From: Acinetobacter bouvetii DSM 14964 = CIP 107468
GTDB taxonomy: Bacteria; Pseudomonadota; Gammaproteobacteria; Pseudomonadales; Moraxellaceae
Assembly: GCF_000368865.1 (NCBI RefSeq)
Contig: NZ_KB849730.1
Location: 88,594 to 152,593, forward strand
DNA length: 64,000 nucleotides
Direction of reading: 5' to 3'
The notes below the pieces were generated by a model. The model made no database searches. It saw only the letters and a program-made list of their open reading frames with translations, and was not told the origin of the DNA. Position numbers and translations under genes: made by a program. Of this stretch, positions 45,184-54,170 are shown one piece after another. How positions within the stretch are numbered: position 1 is the first letter of the stretch; each line of letters starts with the position of its first letter.

Positions 45184-48100
45184 CTACTTTAACTTTGCAT
45201 ACCAACGCTGTGGGATTAAGCAAATTTTACTTGCCTCACCTGTGTTGCCTAACAATCCATTATAAATTGAACGTGTGCCTGTACTTAAGCAATAATTATT
45301 TTCACTGCCGCCAGCACCAGAACCAGAACCGGAACCACCGCTGCCAGAACCACCGCTGCCAGAACCAGAGCCATCGCCAATTACTGTACCTGTATGAATA
45401 CCTACACCAATATCGTCTTTGTTATACCAAGAACTGTCAAATTTGGTTTTATCACACTGACCATAAGGCAAACAAATTCGTGACAAGTAACTTTGACCTT
45501 TCACACCTGCGCCACAATCTCCTGAGATACCCGGACGCGAGCCATCAAACGTTGTGACATACAAAACTTTATTCATCGCAATTGGCGTACCAAACACCTT
45601 CTCACTTTGAAATTTATAATTACTGCATGAGGCAGGACCAGAACAGGTTTTATACTCATAATACCAACCCTTAGTCGAAGCATATGGTGCTTTCAGAATT
45701 GTATTATCTTTACGATCAGCATCAGTAATCAGCTGCAACTCAGTTTTGATAATATCTTTTGTGCTATACGCTGTTAAAGACATTAAGTTCTTATTAGCAA
45801 CATCCTTATCATAAATATTATAAACGGCATCATAATCCGCACTTGCAGCATAATCCTGCAAAGGCTTGCTTCTATTCCCTGAACCAATGCTAATGAGAGC
45901 AAAGACGGTACCTTGATCACTGTATAATGAAAATGCTGGCATATCATAAAACCGTGGACTCATTCCGCCAGTTTTACTTAAATTTAGCAATCTAACAGGC
46001 GCCTTAATAATACTGCTTAACGCTGCCGCTTTATTATCAAAGTCAACTCTAAATACTTGACCACCCAAATCTCCAAAGTAAATATTATCAATGAGATCAT
46101 CGCCGTCCCGATCAACTGTACGAATTTCACTAGCAACACTATTAATCATTGTTGAGACATTGGATGCTAAAGGGACCGTTGTACTGTTTGTTGCATTAGC
46201 CCCTGCCCACCATAACAGATCACCATTTTGCGCATCAAACATATAAACGCCGGCCCCTTTTGCTGGAGCTGAACTAGTCGGCGCAAATTTTGGGCATTCA
46301 TAACCCACACTTTTGGAAACTGTATCAGTTCCTGTATTACAAGCCGTAGTTCCACTGCTTGCATCATAACCACCGCCCACAATCATTACTTGCTTGCGTG
46401 TTGTTACGCCTTTTGCATTTTTCCAATTAACCCATCCAATTGCGGGTTTAGACCAGCTTTGCCCCATATATTGAAGCGGAGAAACAGATTTAGAGGAATT
46501 ATTATAGAAAACTTTTTGATGTTCAGGGTCTATATGAAACTTAAGCTTTGGATCACTCATATCCTGAAGGTCTAATGCATAATAGCTATACCCCCCCATG
46601 CGCAATCCGCCATAAACTGCTTGACTGCCCTTTTGAGTACCCTTCCCTGAACCCACAGTTAAGTAACCATTACTGTCCACAACATATTCAGAATAGGCTG
46701 TCCACGGACCATCAACACCGTAATAAAGATTATTTACACCGCCAGAAGTGGAATCATATTTTAAAAAAGCATTTTTTTGCTTATCAAGCATTTCATTCGG
46801 TACAAAGGTAAATACTTCATCTCCTCCAGCATCACCGGAATCAGTAATATTGCCATTAGTCAATTTATGCTTACCAGCGCGCACAACATGCAATACACCC
46901 TGTGATGTGCCAAATAAAATATAATCCTCCCGCCCTTCAGAACTGATCATTTTTGTCGTTTTATCATAAGCAATCTTACCTTTATTGGTTAAAAGCAAAG
47001 GTGTTGAATGCATTACCGCTCCAATCTGACGGAGCTCCTTATTAAAGGTTGTTGTCGTTGGATTAGATACATCATTTACGTTATAACCCAATAAACCCAT
47101 AAAATAGCTGTTATTGGCATTATCATACTTATAAGTACTGTCTGTTAAATCTGTTAATGCAACTTTTCTTAAGGTTGTACTATTTCCAAATTGTGCACTG
47201 CTGCCACTGCCTGTGGTTGCAATACGGTTTGTCAATACGATTCTTTGCGCTACCCCAGACGCATTTAGACCTAATTTCAAATTAGAAAAAACACCTCCTC
47301 GCAATGCAAATTTAGTACTTCCTGCAGTAAACTCATCAGCATTTTTATCGGCTTCAACAACTGAAGCCGCCCACAAATCATAATTATCTTTAATACTGCC
47401 ATCAGTATCTAATATTGTATTTTTGTTTTTATCTTTTAATACACCATCAATAATTGCATATTTTTTTAAATTACCCGCCCAAAGCTGATAGCTTTTCTCA
47501 GGCGTAGGCTTAAATTGAGGATAATATGCAAAATTTTGAATCATCGAAGTATTCAAAGAGTCTTGCGGTACTGATGGCGAGCCTGTCGTTACAGATGGAA
47601 TTCCTTTATTCAAATCATTTAAAAAAGAATTCACACTATTAACAACATCCTCTGAACTACTGCCTGAATACCAACCGCCACCGCCTAAAATCCCCCAAAG
47701 CGCAGCATTCTTAGCATCATTATCATCACCACAGCCATTTGCTGTAGCAGTACAACCGCCTAAATTCGCAATATTGGCTGCCTGAGACAAATTTTTGTTA
47801 TAAGAACTTACACTTTCAAAAACATCACCGAACCCTACGACTGCAGTACGCACTTCCAACCCAATCGGATTATTTTTTTCAACAAGGGAAATGGCTCCTT
47901 TATGCTGACAATCCCAATTATTACTGGTAGTACAGCTAAAACTAGTACTCAGTCCGGTCCTCATATTGCTTAATGTATCACTTGTTCGAGAGTTGGGTTC
48001 TCCATCCGTCAAAACATAAACCCCTTGACCACTGCATTTCTGTATATCATTGCTTTGAGTCAAGGAAGATGGTTTTTCATATGTTTGACTTGTTCCGCTT

Positions 48101-48885
48101 CCAGTTTTAGTTGAAGCATCTGAAATATTAAAGCCCGATAATTTGCTCGGCCTTTTACCCATTAAATAGTTGATTACCTCCGCATAAGCTAGTGCTGTTG
48201 GCGTTGCACTAATGCCTGTTAAGCCTTGAACACTTGCTGTCAGCAGCTGGCGTTGTGTTTGTGCTGTAGAACTCGCCTGATAACCTAATGCTTTTGCAGG
48301 CACTAAAATTGCACCTAAATTTTGATAATTACCATTAGCATCTTTAGCGCCAAGTGTAGAAAGCCCAATCACTTTAGAATCATCTAATGCATTAACCCCC
48401 TTAGCCGTACTACCATTTAGAAGCTCATATAAAGCGTCTTTCATGCGGGCTATGCGGTCACCGCAATGATAATCATTATTCGTCTGTTTATTACACGCCG
48501 TGCTAATCTTAGCAGCTTTAATTTTGTTCGCTGCATTTCCAGTACTCAATGCTGAAAATCTAGAAGCTGACACCGTACAATAGGTTCGTCTATAACCATA
48601 ATTTGGCAATGATGAACTATTAGAAGATGCAGTAGAAGAGCCACTACAATCATCACTACTCAAACCCAGATCCGATCTAGCAGTACCACCGCCATTCATA
48701 CTGGTTGAAATATCCATCATCATCATTAAAGTGATTTCACCCGATTTAGCTTCCTGATAAATATCAATATCACTCGCCTGAGTCACACTTGAAGCCATTA
48801 GGCCCGTATAAATTGCTGCGATACTGGTCGCAAGAATTTTTTGACGATAGGATTTTTTTATCGCATTCTGTTCAATCTTTTTCAT
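45184..48885 (-). CDS. pilY1: PilY1-type pilus tip adhesin with VWA domain
   Basis: Large pilus-associated protein of 1233 residues (ComC in A. baylyi is of this type). A signal-peptide-like segment lies at residues 15-37. A von Willebrand A domain follows with the MIDAS motif D58-x-S60-x-S62. From about residue 620 onward there is a PilY1-type beta-propeller region, with a calcium-binding-loop motif DRDGDDLIDN near residue 924. A Gly/Ser-rich linker (about residues 1170-1190) precedes the final short domain, which has two cysteines. It is exported with the minor pilins. It follows pilX by 17 bases. Known PilY1 proteins control pilus extension and surface sensing; that role here is inferred. 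Confidence 0.92.
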   Translation of the reverse strand: MKKIEQNAIKKSYRQKILATSIAAIYTGLMASSVTQASDIDIYQEAKSGEITLMMMMDISTSMNGGGTARSDLGLSSDDCSGSSTASSNSSSLPNYGYRRTYCTVSASRFSALSTGNAANKIKAAKISTACNKQTNNDYHCGDRIARMKDALYELLNGSTAKGVNALDDSKVIGLSTLGAKDANGNYQNLGAILVPAKALGYQASSTAQTQRQLLTASVQGLTGISATPTALAYAEVINYLMGKRPSKLSGFNISDASTKTGSGTSQTYEKPSSLTQSNDIQKCSGQGVYVLTDGEPNSRTSDTLSNMRTGLSTSFSCTTSNNWDCQHKGAISLVEKNNPIGLEVRTAVVGFGDVFESVSSYNKNLSQAANIANLGGCTATANGCGDDNDAKNAALWGILGGGGWYSGSSSEDVVNSVNSFLNDLNKGIPSVTTGSPSVPQDSLNTSMIQNFAYYPQFKPTPEKSYQLWAGNLKKYAIIDGVLKDKNKNTILDTDGSIKDNYDLWAASVVEADKNADEFTAGSTKFALRGGVFSNLKLGLNASGVAQRIVLTNRIATTGSGSSAQFGNSTTLRKVALTDLTDSTYKYDNANNSYFMGLLGYNVNDVSNPTTTTFNKELRQIGAVMHSTPLLLTNKGKIAYDKTTKMISSEGREDYILFGTSQGVLHVVRAGKHKLTNGNITDSGDAGGDEVFTFVPNEMLDKQKNAFLKYDSTSGGVNNLYYGVDGPWTAYSEYVVDSNGYLTVGSGKGTQKGSQAVYGGLRMGGYSYYALDLQDMSDPKLKFHIDPEHQKVFYNNSSKSVSPLQYMGQSWSKPAIGWVNWKNAKGVTTRKQVMIVGGGYDASSGTTACNTGTDTVSKSVGYECPKFAPTSSAPAKGAGVYMFDAQNGDLLWWAGANATNSTTVPLASNVSTMINSVASEIRTVDRDGDDLIDNIYFGDLGGQVFRVDFDNKAAALSSIIKAPVRLLNLSKTGGMSPRFYDMPAFSLYSDQGTVFALISIGSGNRSKPLQDYAASADYDAVYNIYDKDVANKNLMSLTAYSTKDIIKTELQLITDADRKDNTILKAPYASTKGWYYEYKTCSGPASCSNYKFQSEKVFGTPIAMNKVLYVTTFDGSRPGISGDCGAGVKGQSYLSRICLPYGQCDKTKFDSSWYNKDDIGVGIHTGTVIGDGSGSGSGGSGSGGSGSGSGAGGSENNYCLSTGTRSIYNGLLGNTGEASKICLIPQRWYAKLK
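45332..45361 (-). repeat. Tandem 15-base repeat in pilY1 Gly/Ser linker
   Basis: The unit GAACCACCGCTGCCA occurs twice in tandem (45332-45346 and 45347-45361) with a partial third. It is in frame and encodes Gly/Ser repeats, so gain or loss of a unit would change linker length without a frameshift. Confidence 0.7.
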
Positions 48886-48902
48886 CTTTTCTTACTCCCA
48901 AA

Positions 48903-49682
48903 TCACGTAAAATCTTGTGCAATCACATACTCAGTAGCATGTGATGTGAACGGAACGTTTAAACCAGACAAGCATTCAGTTACACTTTTTGTTGGGTTAT
49001 CTTCAACTTTTGTGCCGCTAGCCACACTAACTGTAGTCCCATCTGGAATAGTCACTTCATTCATTCGGGCACTTAAACAAGTATCTATTTTAGATCGATC
49101 AGCTGTGCTTAATGACGGCATGATAGAAACAGCAAAAACTTTGACAGGTTTACTTCTCTCAAATTTAACGCCTTTATCATCAGTACCGAATTGCATTCCA
49201 TAAAATGGATCTGCATCAGAACTGCTGGAATACTTCACTGCTACTTGTGTGATGACCGCTTTACGGCCACTGGTAAAATAATTCTTATCCGCTGACGCAG
49301 TTTTACAGTAACCATCTGATCCCATTGCATCTGTCGTTGGAGTCTGTTTACTGCCTTCCCACTGCATAATACTTGCGCGATTGATGTCAAAAAAATCAGC
49401 CTCATTTCCACGATAACAAAAGACCAATTCTTTATCCTTGTTTGCAGCGCCGCTGATATAACCAAACATACCGCTTGAGGTTAAACCTTGAATTAAGTTT
49501 TCTTCACGCTCAACGCTAAAAAATGCAGAATCTGCATTTTGCAGCAACAACTGCTGCGCTTGACTATTTGTCGCGATACTTAACCCAACTAAACTGTTTT
49601 TAATAGCTAAAGTACCAATAACCGTAATAATCAATAAAAGCATTAAAACCACTATGAGGGTCGCACCATGCTGATGTTTCAT
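48903..49682 (-). CDS. pilX: Minor pilin PilX
   Basis: Prepilin-like protein with leader MKHQHG followed by ATLIVVLMLLLIITV. The usual Glu at +5 is replaced by Val, as is normal for PilX/GspK-type tip pilins. The globular part is about 230 residues with cysteines in FCYRG, GYCKT, DTCLS and TECLS. The start at 49682 overlaps the pilW stop at 49679 in the form ATGA. It is thought to sit with PilY1, PilV and PilW at the pilus tip. Confidence 0.9.
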   Translation of the reverse strand: MKHQHGATLIVVLMLLLIITVIGTLAIKNSLVGLSIATNSQAQQLLLQNADSAFFSVEREENLIQGLTSSGMFGYISGAANKDKELVFCYRGNEADFFDINRASIMQWEGSKQTPTTDAMGSDGYCKTASADKNYFTSGRKAVITQVAVKYSSSSDADPFYGMQFGTDDKGVKFERSKPVKVFAVSIMPSLSTADRSKIDTCLSARMNEVTIPDGTTVSVASGTKVEDNPTKSVTECLSGLNVPFTSHATEYVIAQDFT

Positions 49683-50755
49683 TTGCCTCTCTCCCCAAAC
49701 GTGTTTCGCAATGCAATAGTTTGAGAAACCACTTGTCGAACATATTTAGTTGATGCATTAGACGTTGGAGTCTTAACCACCACCGTCTGATCCAAAACTT
49801 TAAATTTTTGGTCACTCTTAAAGACAGAGTCATTGCCAACACTTTGTACAGAACGACCCAATATGCCCAATTGGATAGATAAAATCCGTGGCTTTGGATT
49901 TGCTAAAGCTTGATAGTTTTTTACAGAAATATATTGATACGAATTGCCTGTTTGAATTTCAAATAGCACTCTAAAATGATCAACCCGTTTCATAATGATT
50001 TCCCCCTGACCGCCAAAATCACTAATAGCGGTTGGTTTGATCTCAACAGACGCATTGGTCTTATAAGGTTCCCAGTACCAGCCTGCATCACAGGCAAGAG
50101 CAAGGGAACTATTTGGCTCACTGCCTTTATCAGAATCTTCTCTTAAAAAATAACGCTGTACCACAATTCTCTTTGCAGGTTCAGTTTTAAGAAATTCAAT
50201 CTTATTTCCCTCACAGTCATAACCACCAAACCACATATCGTCCGCAGTAGCAGCTGTGCCCTTATCATCCGTCACATACTGAGGTCTATATTGCATTAGC
50301 AGCTGATCACTTTTAAGTTCACCTGATGTACAGCCATTATCTGGCACATTATCCGCACATTTAACATTAGATGTATTAAGTTCACCTGCAGTTAAAAAAG
50401 CAACTGCAGTATTGGCACCTGTAAGGCTAGGGTATAAATTACTAAAAATCTGTTCTGGAACAACACCTGAAGCAGCAACCTTTCGAGCATTAACAGCAGA
50501 AGTAAAAACCACTCCGCCAAACATCGTTTCATCATTAACAATTGAATTGATAGTATTCAAATTAGAATTACGAATTTCATCTGTAATATAATTCAGACCA
50601 AAAGTAGAATTATCTTGCAAATTCGCCATACCTTGCTGTAAGACATAGCTTTTCTGACCTGTAATAAACATTAATACCGCAGCTGCGGTGACAATCAGCC
50701 CCAATGCCAGAGCAATGAGCAACTCAATCAATGTAAAACCATGCTGAACTTTCAT
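49679..50755 (-). CDS. pilW: Minor pilin PilW
   Basis: Prepilin with leader MKVQHG then FTLIELLIALALGLIVTAAA, Glu at +5. It is 358 residues, long for a pilin but normal for PilW. The mature part contains GFTLIEL-type helix, FGLNYITDEIRNS (PilW-typical after the helix) and several cysteines. It starts two bases after the pilV stop region (50757), so translation is coupled. Confidence 0.9.
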   Translation of the reverse strand: MKVQHGFTLIELLIALALGLIVTAAAVLMFITGQKSYVLQQGMANLQDNSTFGLNYITDEIRNSNLNTINSIVNDETMFGGVVFTSAVNARKVAASGVVPEQIFSNLYPSLTGANTAVAFLTAGELNTSNVKCADNVPDNGCTSGELKSDQLLMQYRPQYVTDDKGTAATADDMWFGGYDCEGNKIEFLKTEPAKRIVVQRYFLREDSDKGSEPNSSLALACDAGWYWEPYKTNASVEIKPTAISDFGGQGEIIMKRVDHFRVLFEIQTGNSYQYISVKNYQALANPKPRILSIQLGILGRSVQSVGNDSVFKSDQKFKVLDQTVVVKTPTSNASTKYVRQVVSQTIALRNTFGERGK

Positions 50756-50756
50756 A

Positions 50757-51266
50757 TCAGTAAACCTCCATGATTAAACAAGTTGAAGCTGGGTCATAAG
50801 AAGTAGAATTCGTACAGCCGCCAGCACCTACATCTGCTTCATTCGTTGGACTCGTTTCACCCCAAGCAGCATAAATACACGATCGGCCATCATTATTACC
50901 CTGACAGCCTATTAAATTAATCGCTATAGCTTTGTCTTGCGCTTTATTAATAATTTCAGCCACATCAAAATCAGCCATCTCATCTGCTGTACATGCCTCC
51001 TTTGTACAATTCTTATCAGAAGCGCTTTGCAAACTCGAATCCGAGATTTCGGATTTATATTTCTCCAATGCACCGCGATTTACACGAATTCTTTCAGCAA
51101 AATCCCGGGCCAAACTCATTCCTTCCACCCGATACGCGCTTTCAGCAGAAGCCTCAACAGCTCGATATTGCAGTGCAACAAATCCCAGCACTCCAATTGC
51201 TAGCACTAACAAGGCAACAAGCACCTCCATTAAGCCGACACCATTCTGCGAAGAGTAATTAATCAT
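50757..51266 (-). CDS. pilV: Minor pilin PilV
   Basis: Prepilin with leader MINYSSQNG then VGLMEVLVALLVLAIGVLG, the PilV pattern with Glu at +5. It is 169 residues with cysteines in KNCTKEACT, GCQGN and GGCTN. The ATG at 51266 overlaps the fimT stop by one base (TAATG), with AGGGG upstream; an upstream GTG at 51272 is less likely. Confidence 0.9.
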   Translation of the reverse strand: MINYSSQNGVGLMEVLVALLVLAIGVLGFVALQYRAVEASAESAYRVEGMSLARDFAERIRVNRGALEKYKSEISDSSLQSASDKNCTKEACTADEMADFDVAEIINKAQDKAIAINLIGCQGNNDGRSCIYAAWGETSPTNEADVGAGGCTNSTSYDPASTCLIMEVY

Positions 51267-51727
51267 TAGCACGTCCCCTCAATGACACGTTGAATGGCGC
51301 CAATTCTTGAAATTGTTATTACTTTTGATTTTTTTCCTGAAGCTTCATTACATACTTCAATTTTGATGTCTGCAGTGGAACTGCTTAATTTCCCAGTCAT
51401 ATCAAAAACAATTGGGTTCACAGCAGCCTTTAGAGCTGACTTACCCGAAGGGCTCCAGCCAAATAATGTCTTCTGTTTCATTTTAGCAAGCTGATCAGAT
51501 GTAGGAGATACTGGATCAATTGAAAGATTGACTGTCACGTCTTGACGTGTAAGAACGGCCTGTGCCCGAGCTTCATTTAAAACAGAGACCATGGTTTGGG
51601 TGCTTTTATTTAGGTTTTGACTTAAAAGCAAATTATTCATAGAAGGCGCAGCCATGGCTGCAATAATCGCTAGCACAGCCATCGTTATAATTAGCTCGAT
51701 TAATGTGAATCCATTATCCCCACGCAT
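51266..51727 (-). CDS. fimT: Minor pilin FimT/GspH family
   Basis: Prepilin with leader MRGDNG then FTLIELIITMAVLAIIAAMAAP, Glu at +5, and the GspH/FimT-type domain (NKSTQTMVSVLNEARAQAVLTRQDV onward, quoted here as NEARAQAVLTR). The body is 153 residues and ends in a DNA-binding-type basic region in some FimT proteins; here the last segment is VITISRIGAIQRVIEG. FimT binds DNA during natural transformation in other species. The ATG at 51727 follows GGGAGG. It is first in the operon, downstream of the ispH terminator. Confidence 0.9.
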   Translation of the reverse strand: MRGDNGFTLIELIITMAVLAIIAAMAAPSMNNLLLSQNLNKSTQTMVSVLNEARAQAVLTRQDVTVNLSIDPVSPTSDQLAKMKQKTLFGWSPSGKSALKAAVNPIVFDMTGKLSSSTADIKIEVCNEASGKKSKVITISRIGAIQRVIEGTC

Positions 51728-51811
51728 ACTGCCTCCCCAGAACAGACTTTTCCTATTTAAAATAATATCTACAATTCTTACAAAACCAGCACAAATAGAG
51801 ATAAAAGGTAT

Positions 51812-51847
51812 AAAAAAACAGATCATTGCCAAAAAGCAATAATCTGT
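51812..51847 (-). terminator. Intrinsic terminator after ispH
   Basis: On the minus strand ACAGATTATTGC, loop TTTTTG, GCAATGATCTGT and a T-tract. Arms map to 51836-51847 and 51818-51829 with one mismatch; T-tract to 51812. Confidence 0.85.
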
Positions 51848-51887
51848 CAATTTTTAAAAAATATCAGAATGTTAAACAGTCTGCACT

Positions 51888-52838
51888 TTAGGCTTGAGTT
51901 ACAGGAATACGCAACTCTTTAGGCAAACTAAAGGTAATATTTTCTTCCCGTCCAGATAATTCCTGCGGGGCGGCAGCCCCCCAATCCTGCAAACGCTGAA
52001 TCACCTGCTTAATTAAAATTTCCGGTGCAGATGCGCCAGCGGTGACACCAATTTTTGACTCTGCATTGAACCATGCCTGTTCCAGCTGATCCGCATTGTC
52101 CACCAAATAAGCATGCTTGCCCATGCGCTCAGCCAACTCACGCAGACGGTTAGAATTAGATGAATTTGGCGAACCCACCACCAAAACCACGTCACATTGC
52201 GCCGCCAAATCGCGGACAGCATCCTGACGGTTTTGCGTGGCATAGCAAATATCATCTTTACGCGGCCCCTGAATCATAGGGAATTTAGCACGCAATGCAT
52301 CAATGACTTTGGCCGTATCATCGATAGACAAAGTCGTTTGCGTCACAAAAGCCACTTTGGCAGGGTTTCGGACAGTTAAGCCCGCTACATCAGCTTCATC
52401 TTCCACCAAATAAATCGAACCGCCATTTTTGGTGTCGTATTGCCCCATAGTGCCTTCGACTTCCGGATGGCCTTCATGCCCAATCAAAATCGCCTCTACC
52501 CCTTCGCGCGCATACTTGGTGACTTCAATATGCACCTTGGTGACTAAAGGGCAGGTTGCATCAAACACGTTCAAGCCGCGGTGCTCCGCTTCCTGCTGGA
52601 CTGCTTTGGATACACCGTGCGCGCTGAAAATCACAATATTGTCATCCGGCACTTCATCCAGCTCTTCCACAAAAATAGCGCCGCGCTGACGCAGGTCATC
52701 AACCACAAATTTGTTATGCACCACCTCATGGCGCACATAAATCGGCGGATTAAAGCATTCAAGGGCGCGGTTCACAATCGCAATTGCTCGGTCGACACCT
52801 GCACAAAAACCACGGGGATTAGCCAATACAATTTCCAT
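51888..52838 (-). CDS. ispH: 4-hydroxy-3-methylbut-2-enyl diphosphate reductase
   Basis: Last step of the non-mevalonate isoprenoid pathway, making IPP and DMAPP with a [4Fe-4S] cluster. The three cluster cysteines are Cys12 (GFCAGV), Cys96 (DATCPLV) and Cys198 (DDICYA). The substrate histidines lie in RHEVVHN, SAHGVS and GHEGHPE. The ATG at 52838 follows GAGGG and gives 316 residues. It is divergent from gmk. Confidence 0.95.
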   Translation of the reverse strand: MEIVLANPRGFCAGVDRAIAIVNRALECFNPPIYVRHEVVHNKFVVDDLRQRGAIFVEELDEVPDDNIVIFSAHGVSKAVQQEAEHRGLNVFDATCPLVTKVHIEVTKYAREGVEAILIGHEGHPEVEGTMGQYDTKNGGSIYLVEDEADVAGLTVRNPAKVAFVTQTTLSIDDTAKVIDALRAKFPMIQGPRKDDICYATQNRQDAVRDLAAQCDVVLVVGSPNSSNSNRLRELAERMGKHAYLVDNADQLEQAWFNAESKIGVTAGASAPEILIKQVIQRLQDWGAAAPQELSGREENITFSLPKELRIPVTQA

Positions 52839-52971
52839 AGAACCCTCAATGTTCGAATCAATGCGCAAACGATTTTGAAATAAATGCCAACAAAAAGACG
52901 CTTGGCTATTTTGTTTGCGGGTCGTCTGCTCTAAAATAGAGAAGATATTTTATCATATCAGGAAAAATATC

Positions 52972-53598
52972 ATGTCGGGTCTCTTGTTTGTCGTTTCTGC
53001 AGCGTCAGGAACAGGCAAAACATCTCTTGTTAAAGCCCTACTTGAACGTGTCAACAATCTGCATGTTTCCGTTTCCCATACGACCCGCGGCCAGCGCCCT
53101 GGCGAACTTGACGGCGTTCATTATCACTTTTCAACCAAAGAAGACTTTTTGGCATTGGTTCAAGAAGGCGGATTTATTGAATATGCTGAAGTTTTCGGCA
53201 ACTATTACGGCACTGCACAGCGCACAGTAAAAGAACAGCTGGCAAAAGGCCACGATGTCCTGCTGGAAATTGACTGGCAAGGCGCCGAACAGGTCCGCAA
53301 GCTTTTTCCTGAATCCAAACAAATTTTTATTTTGCCGCCCAGCCAGTTTGATTTGCGCCAGCGCCTGTCCAACCGCGGCACAGACTCTGTCGAAGTGATT
53401 GAACACCGCCTCAGCTGCGCTGTTGAAGACATGCAGCAGTATGTAAATTTTGATTTTGTTATTATCAATGACGACTTTAATAAAGCATTGCATGATCTTG
53501 AAGCCGTGATTATTGCCAACCGCCTGGCACTGAAACAGCAGACTGAGCGCCATCAGGATTTAATTCAAAAACTGATTACCCCGACCAGTGTTTTGTGA
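52972..53598 (+). CDS. gmk: Guanylate kinase
   Basis: Phosphorylates GMP to GDP. The P-loop is ASGTGKTS (residues 11-18). GMP-binding residues are in [13 protein letters not shown] and the [14 protein letters not shown] segment, and [13 protein letters not shown] is also characteristic. ATG 52972 gives 208 residues with AGGA upstream. It precedes rpoZ and spoT in the usual gmk-rpoZ-spoT order. Confidence 0.96.
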   Translation: MSGLLFVVSAASGTGKTSLVKALLERVNNLHVSVSHTTRGQRPGELDGVHYHFSTKEDFLALVQEGGFIEYAEVFGNYYGTAQRTVKEQLAKGHDVLLEIDWQGAEQVRKLFPESKQIFILPPSQFDLRQRLSNRGTDSVEVIEHRLSCAVEDMQQYVNFDFVIINDDFNKALHDLEAVIIANRLALKQQTERHQDLIQKLITPTSVL

Positions 53599-53674
53599 TT
53601 AAAACTTGAGTCTGCAGACAAAGCCTTTTATACTGCACAGTCTGTTCAAATTTACTATTCAAACGAGAATTCTT

Positions 53675-53956
53675 ATGGCACGCGTAACCGTTGAAGATTG
53701 TTTAGACCATGTAGACAACCGCTTTGAGCTTGTACTAGTGGCAAGCAAACGCGCGCGTCAATTGGCACGTCAAGGCATTGAGCCGACTGTAGAATGGGAT
53801 AATGACAAGCCTACAGTGGTTGCATTGCGCGAAATTGCTGAAGGCCACGTATCTAAAGACATTTTGAAACAGCGTGATCAAGATTATCAGGCATCCAGCC
53901 TAGATCTTGCGCTTTCTGCAAACAACTTGAATTTAGACGGTTTTTCTTTCCAATAA
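53675..53956 (+). CDS. rpoZ: RNA polymerase omega subunit
   Basis: Small RNA polymerase subunit that supports beta-prime folding and, in other bacteria, ppGpp binding. [20 protein letters not shown] and [12 protein letters not shown] are diagnostic. The ATG at 53675 gives 93 residues. It lies 76 bases after gmk and ends in a strong terminator, so spoT has its own promoter here. Confidence 0.95.
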   Translation: MARVTVEDCLDHVDNRFELVLVASKRARQLARQGIEPTVEWDNDKPTVVALREIAEGHVSKDILKQRDQDYQASSLDLALSANNLNLDGFSFQ

Positions 53957-53968
53957 GATGATCCGGTC

Positions 53969-53997
53969 AAAAAGCCTAGTTTTATACTAGGCTTTTT
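53969..53997 (+). terminator. Intrinsic terminator after rpoZ
   Basis: AAAAAGCCTAGT (53969-53980), loop TTTAT, ACTAGGCTTTTT (53986-53997). Confidence 0.85.
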
Positions 53998-54170
53998 TTA
54001 TGGTTCGATCTTTTATATTTGCGCAAGAACAGTTATAAAGAAGGCCTAAATTTGGTTTTCTTGCTAATTTTTTTTCACTTTTTTAACTGAAAAAATTGAC
54101 AAGTTATGCAATATGCATTTCATTAGAGGATTAACCATTTCATTTGTAATTCAGCAGTAAAAGGTGTTCT

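Noticed and set aside
45177..45557. Long reading frame on the plus strand inside pilY1
   Set aside because: It is antisense to the pilY1 C-terminal coding sequence, with a His/Gln/Asn-rich composition typical of a shadow frame.
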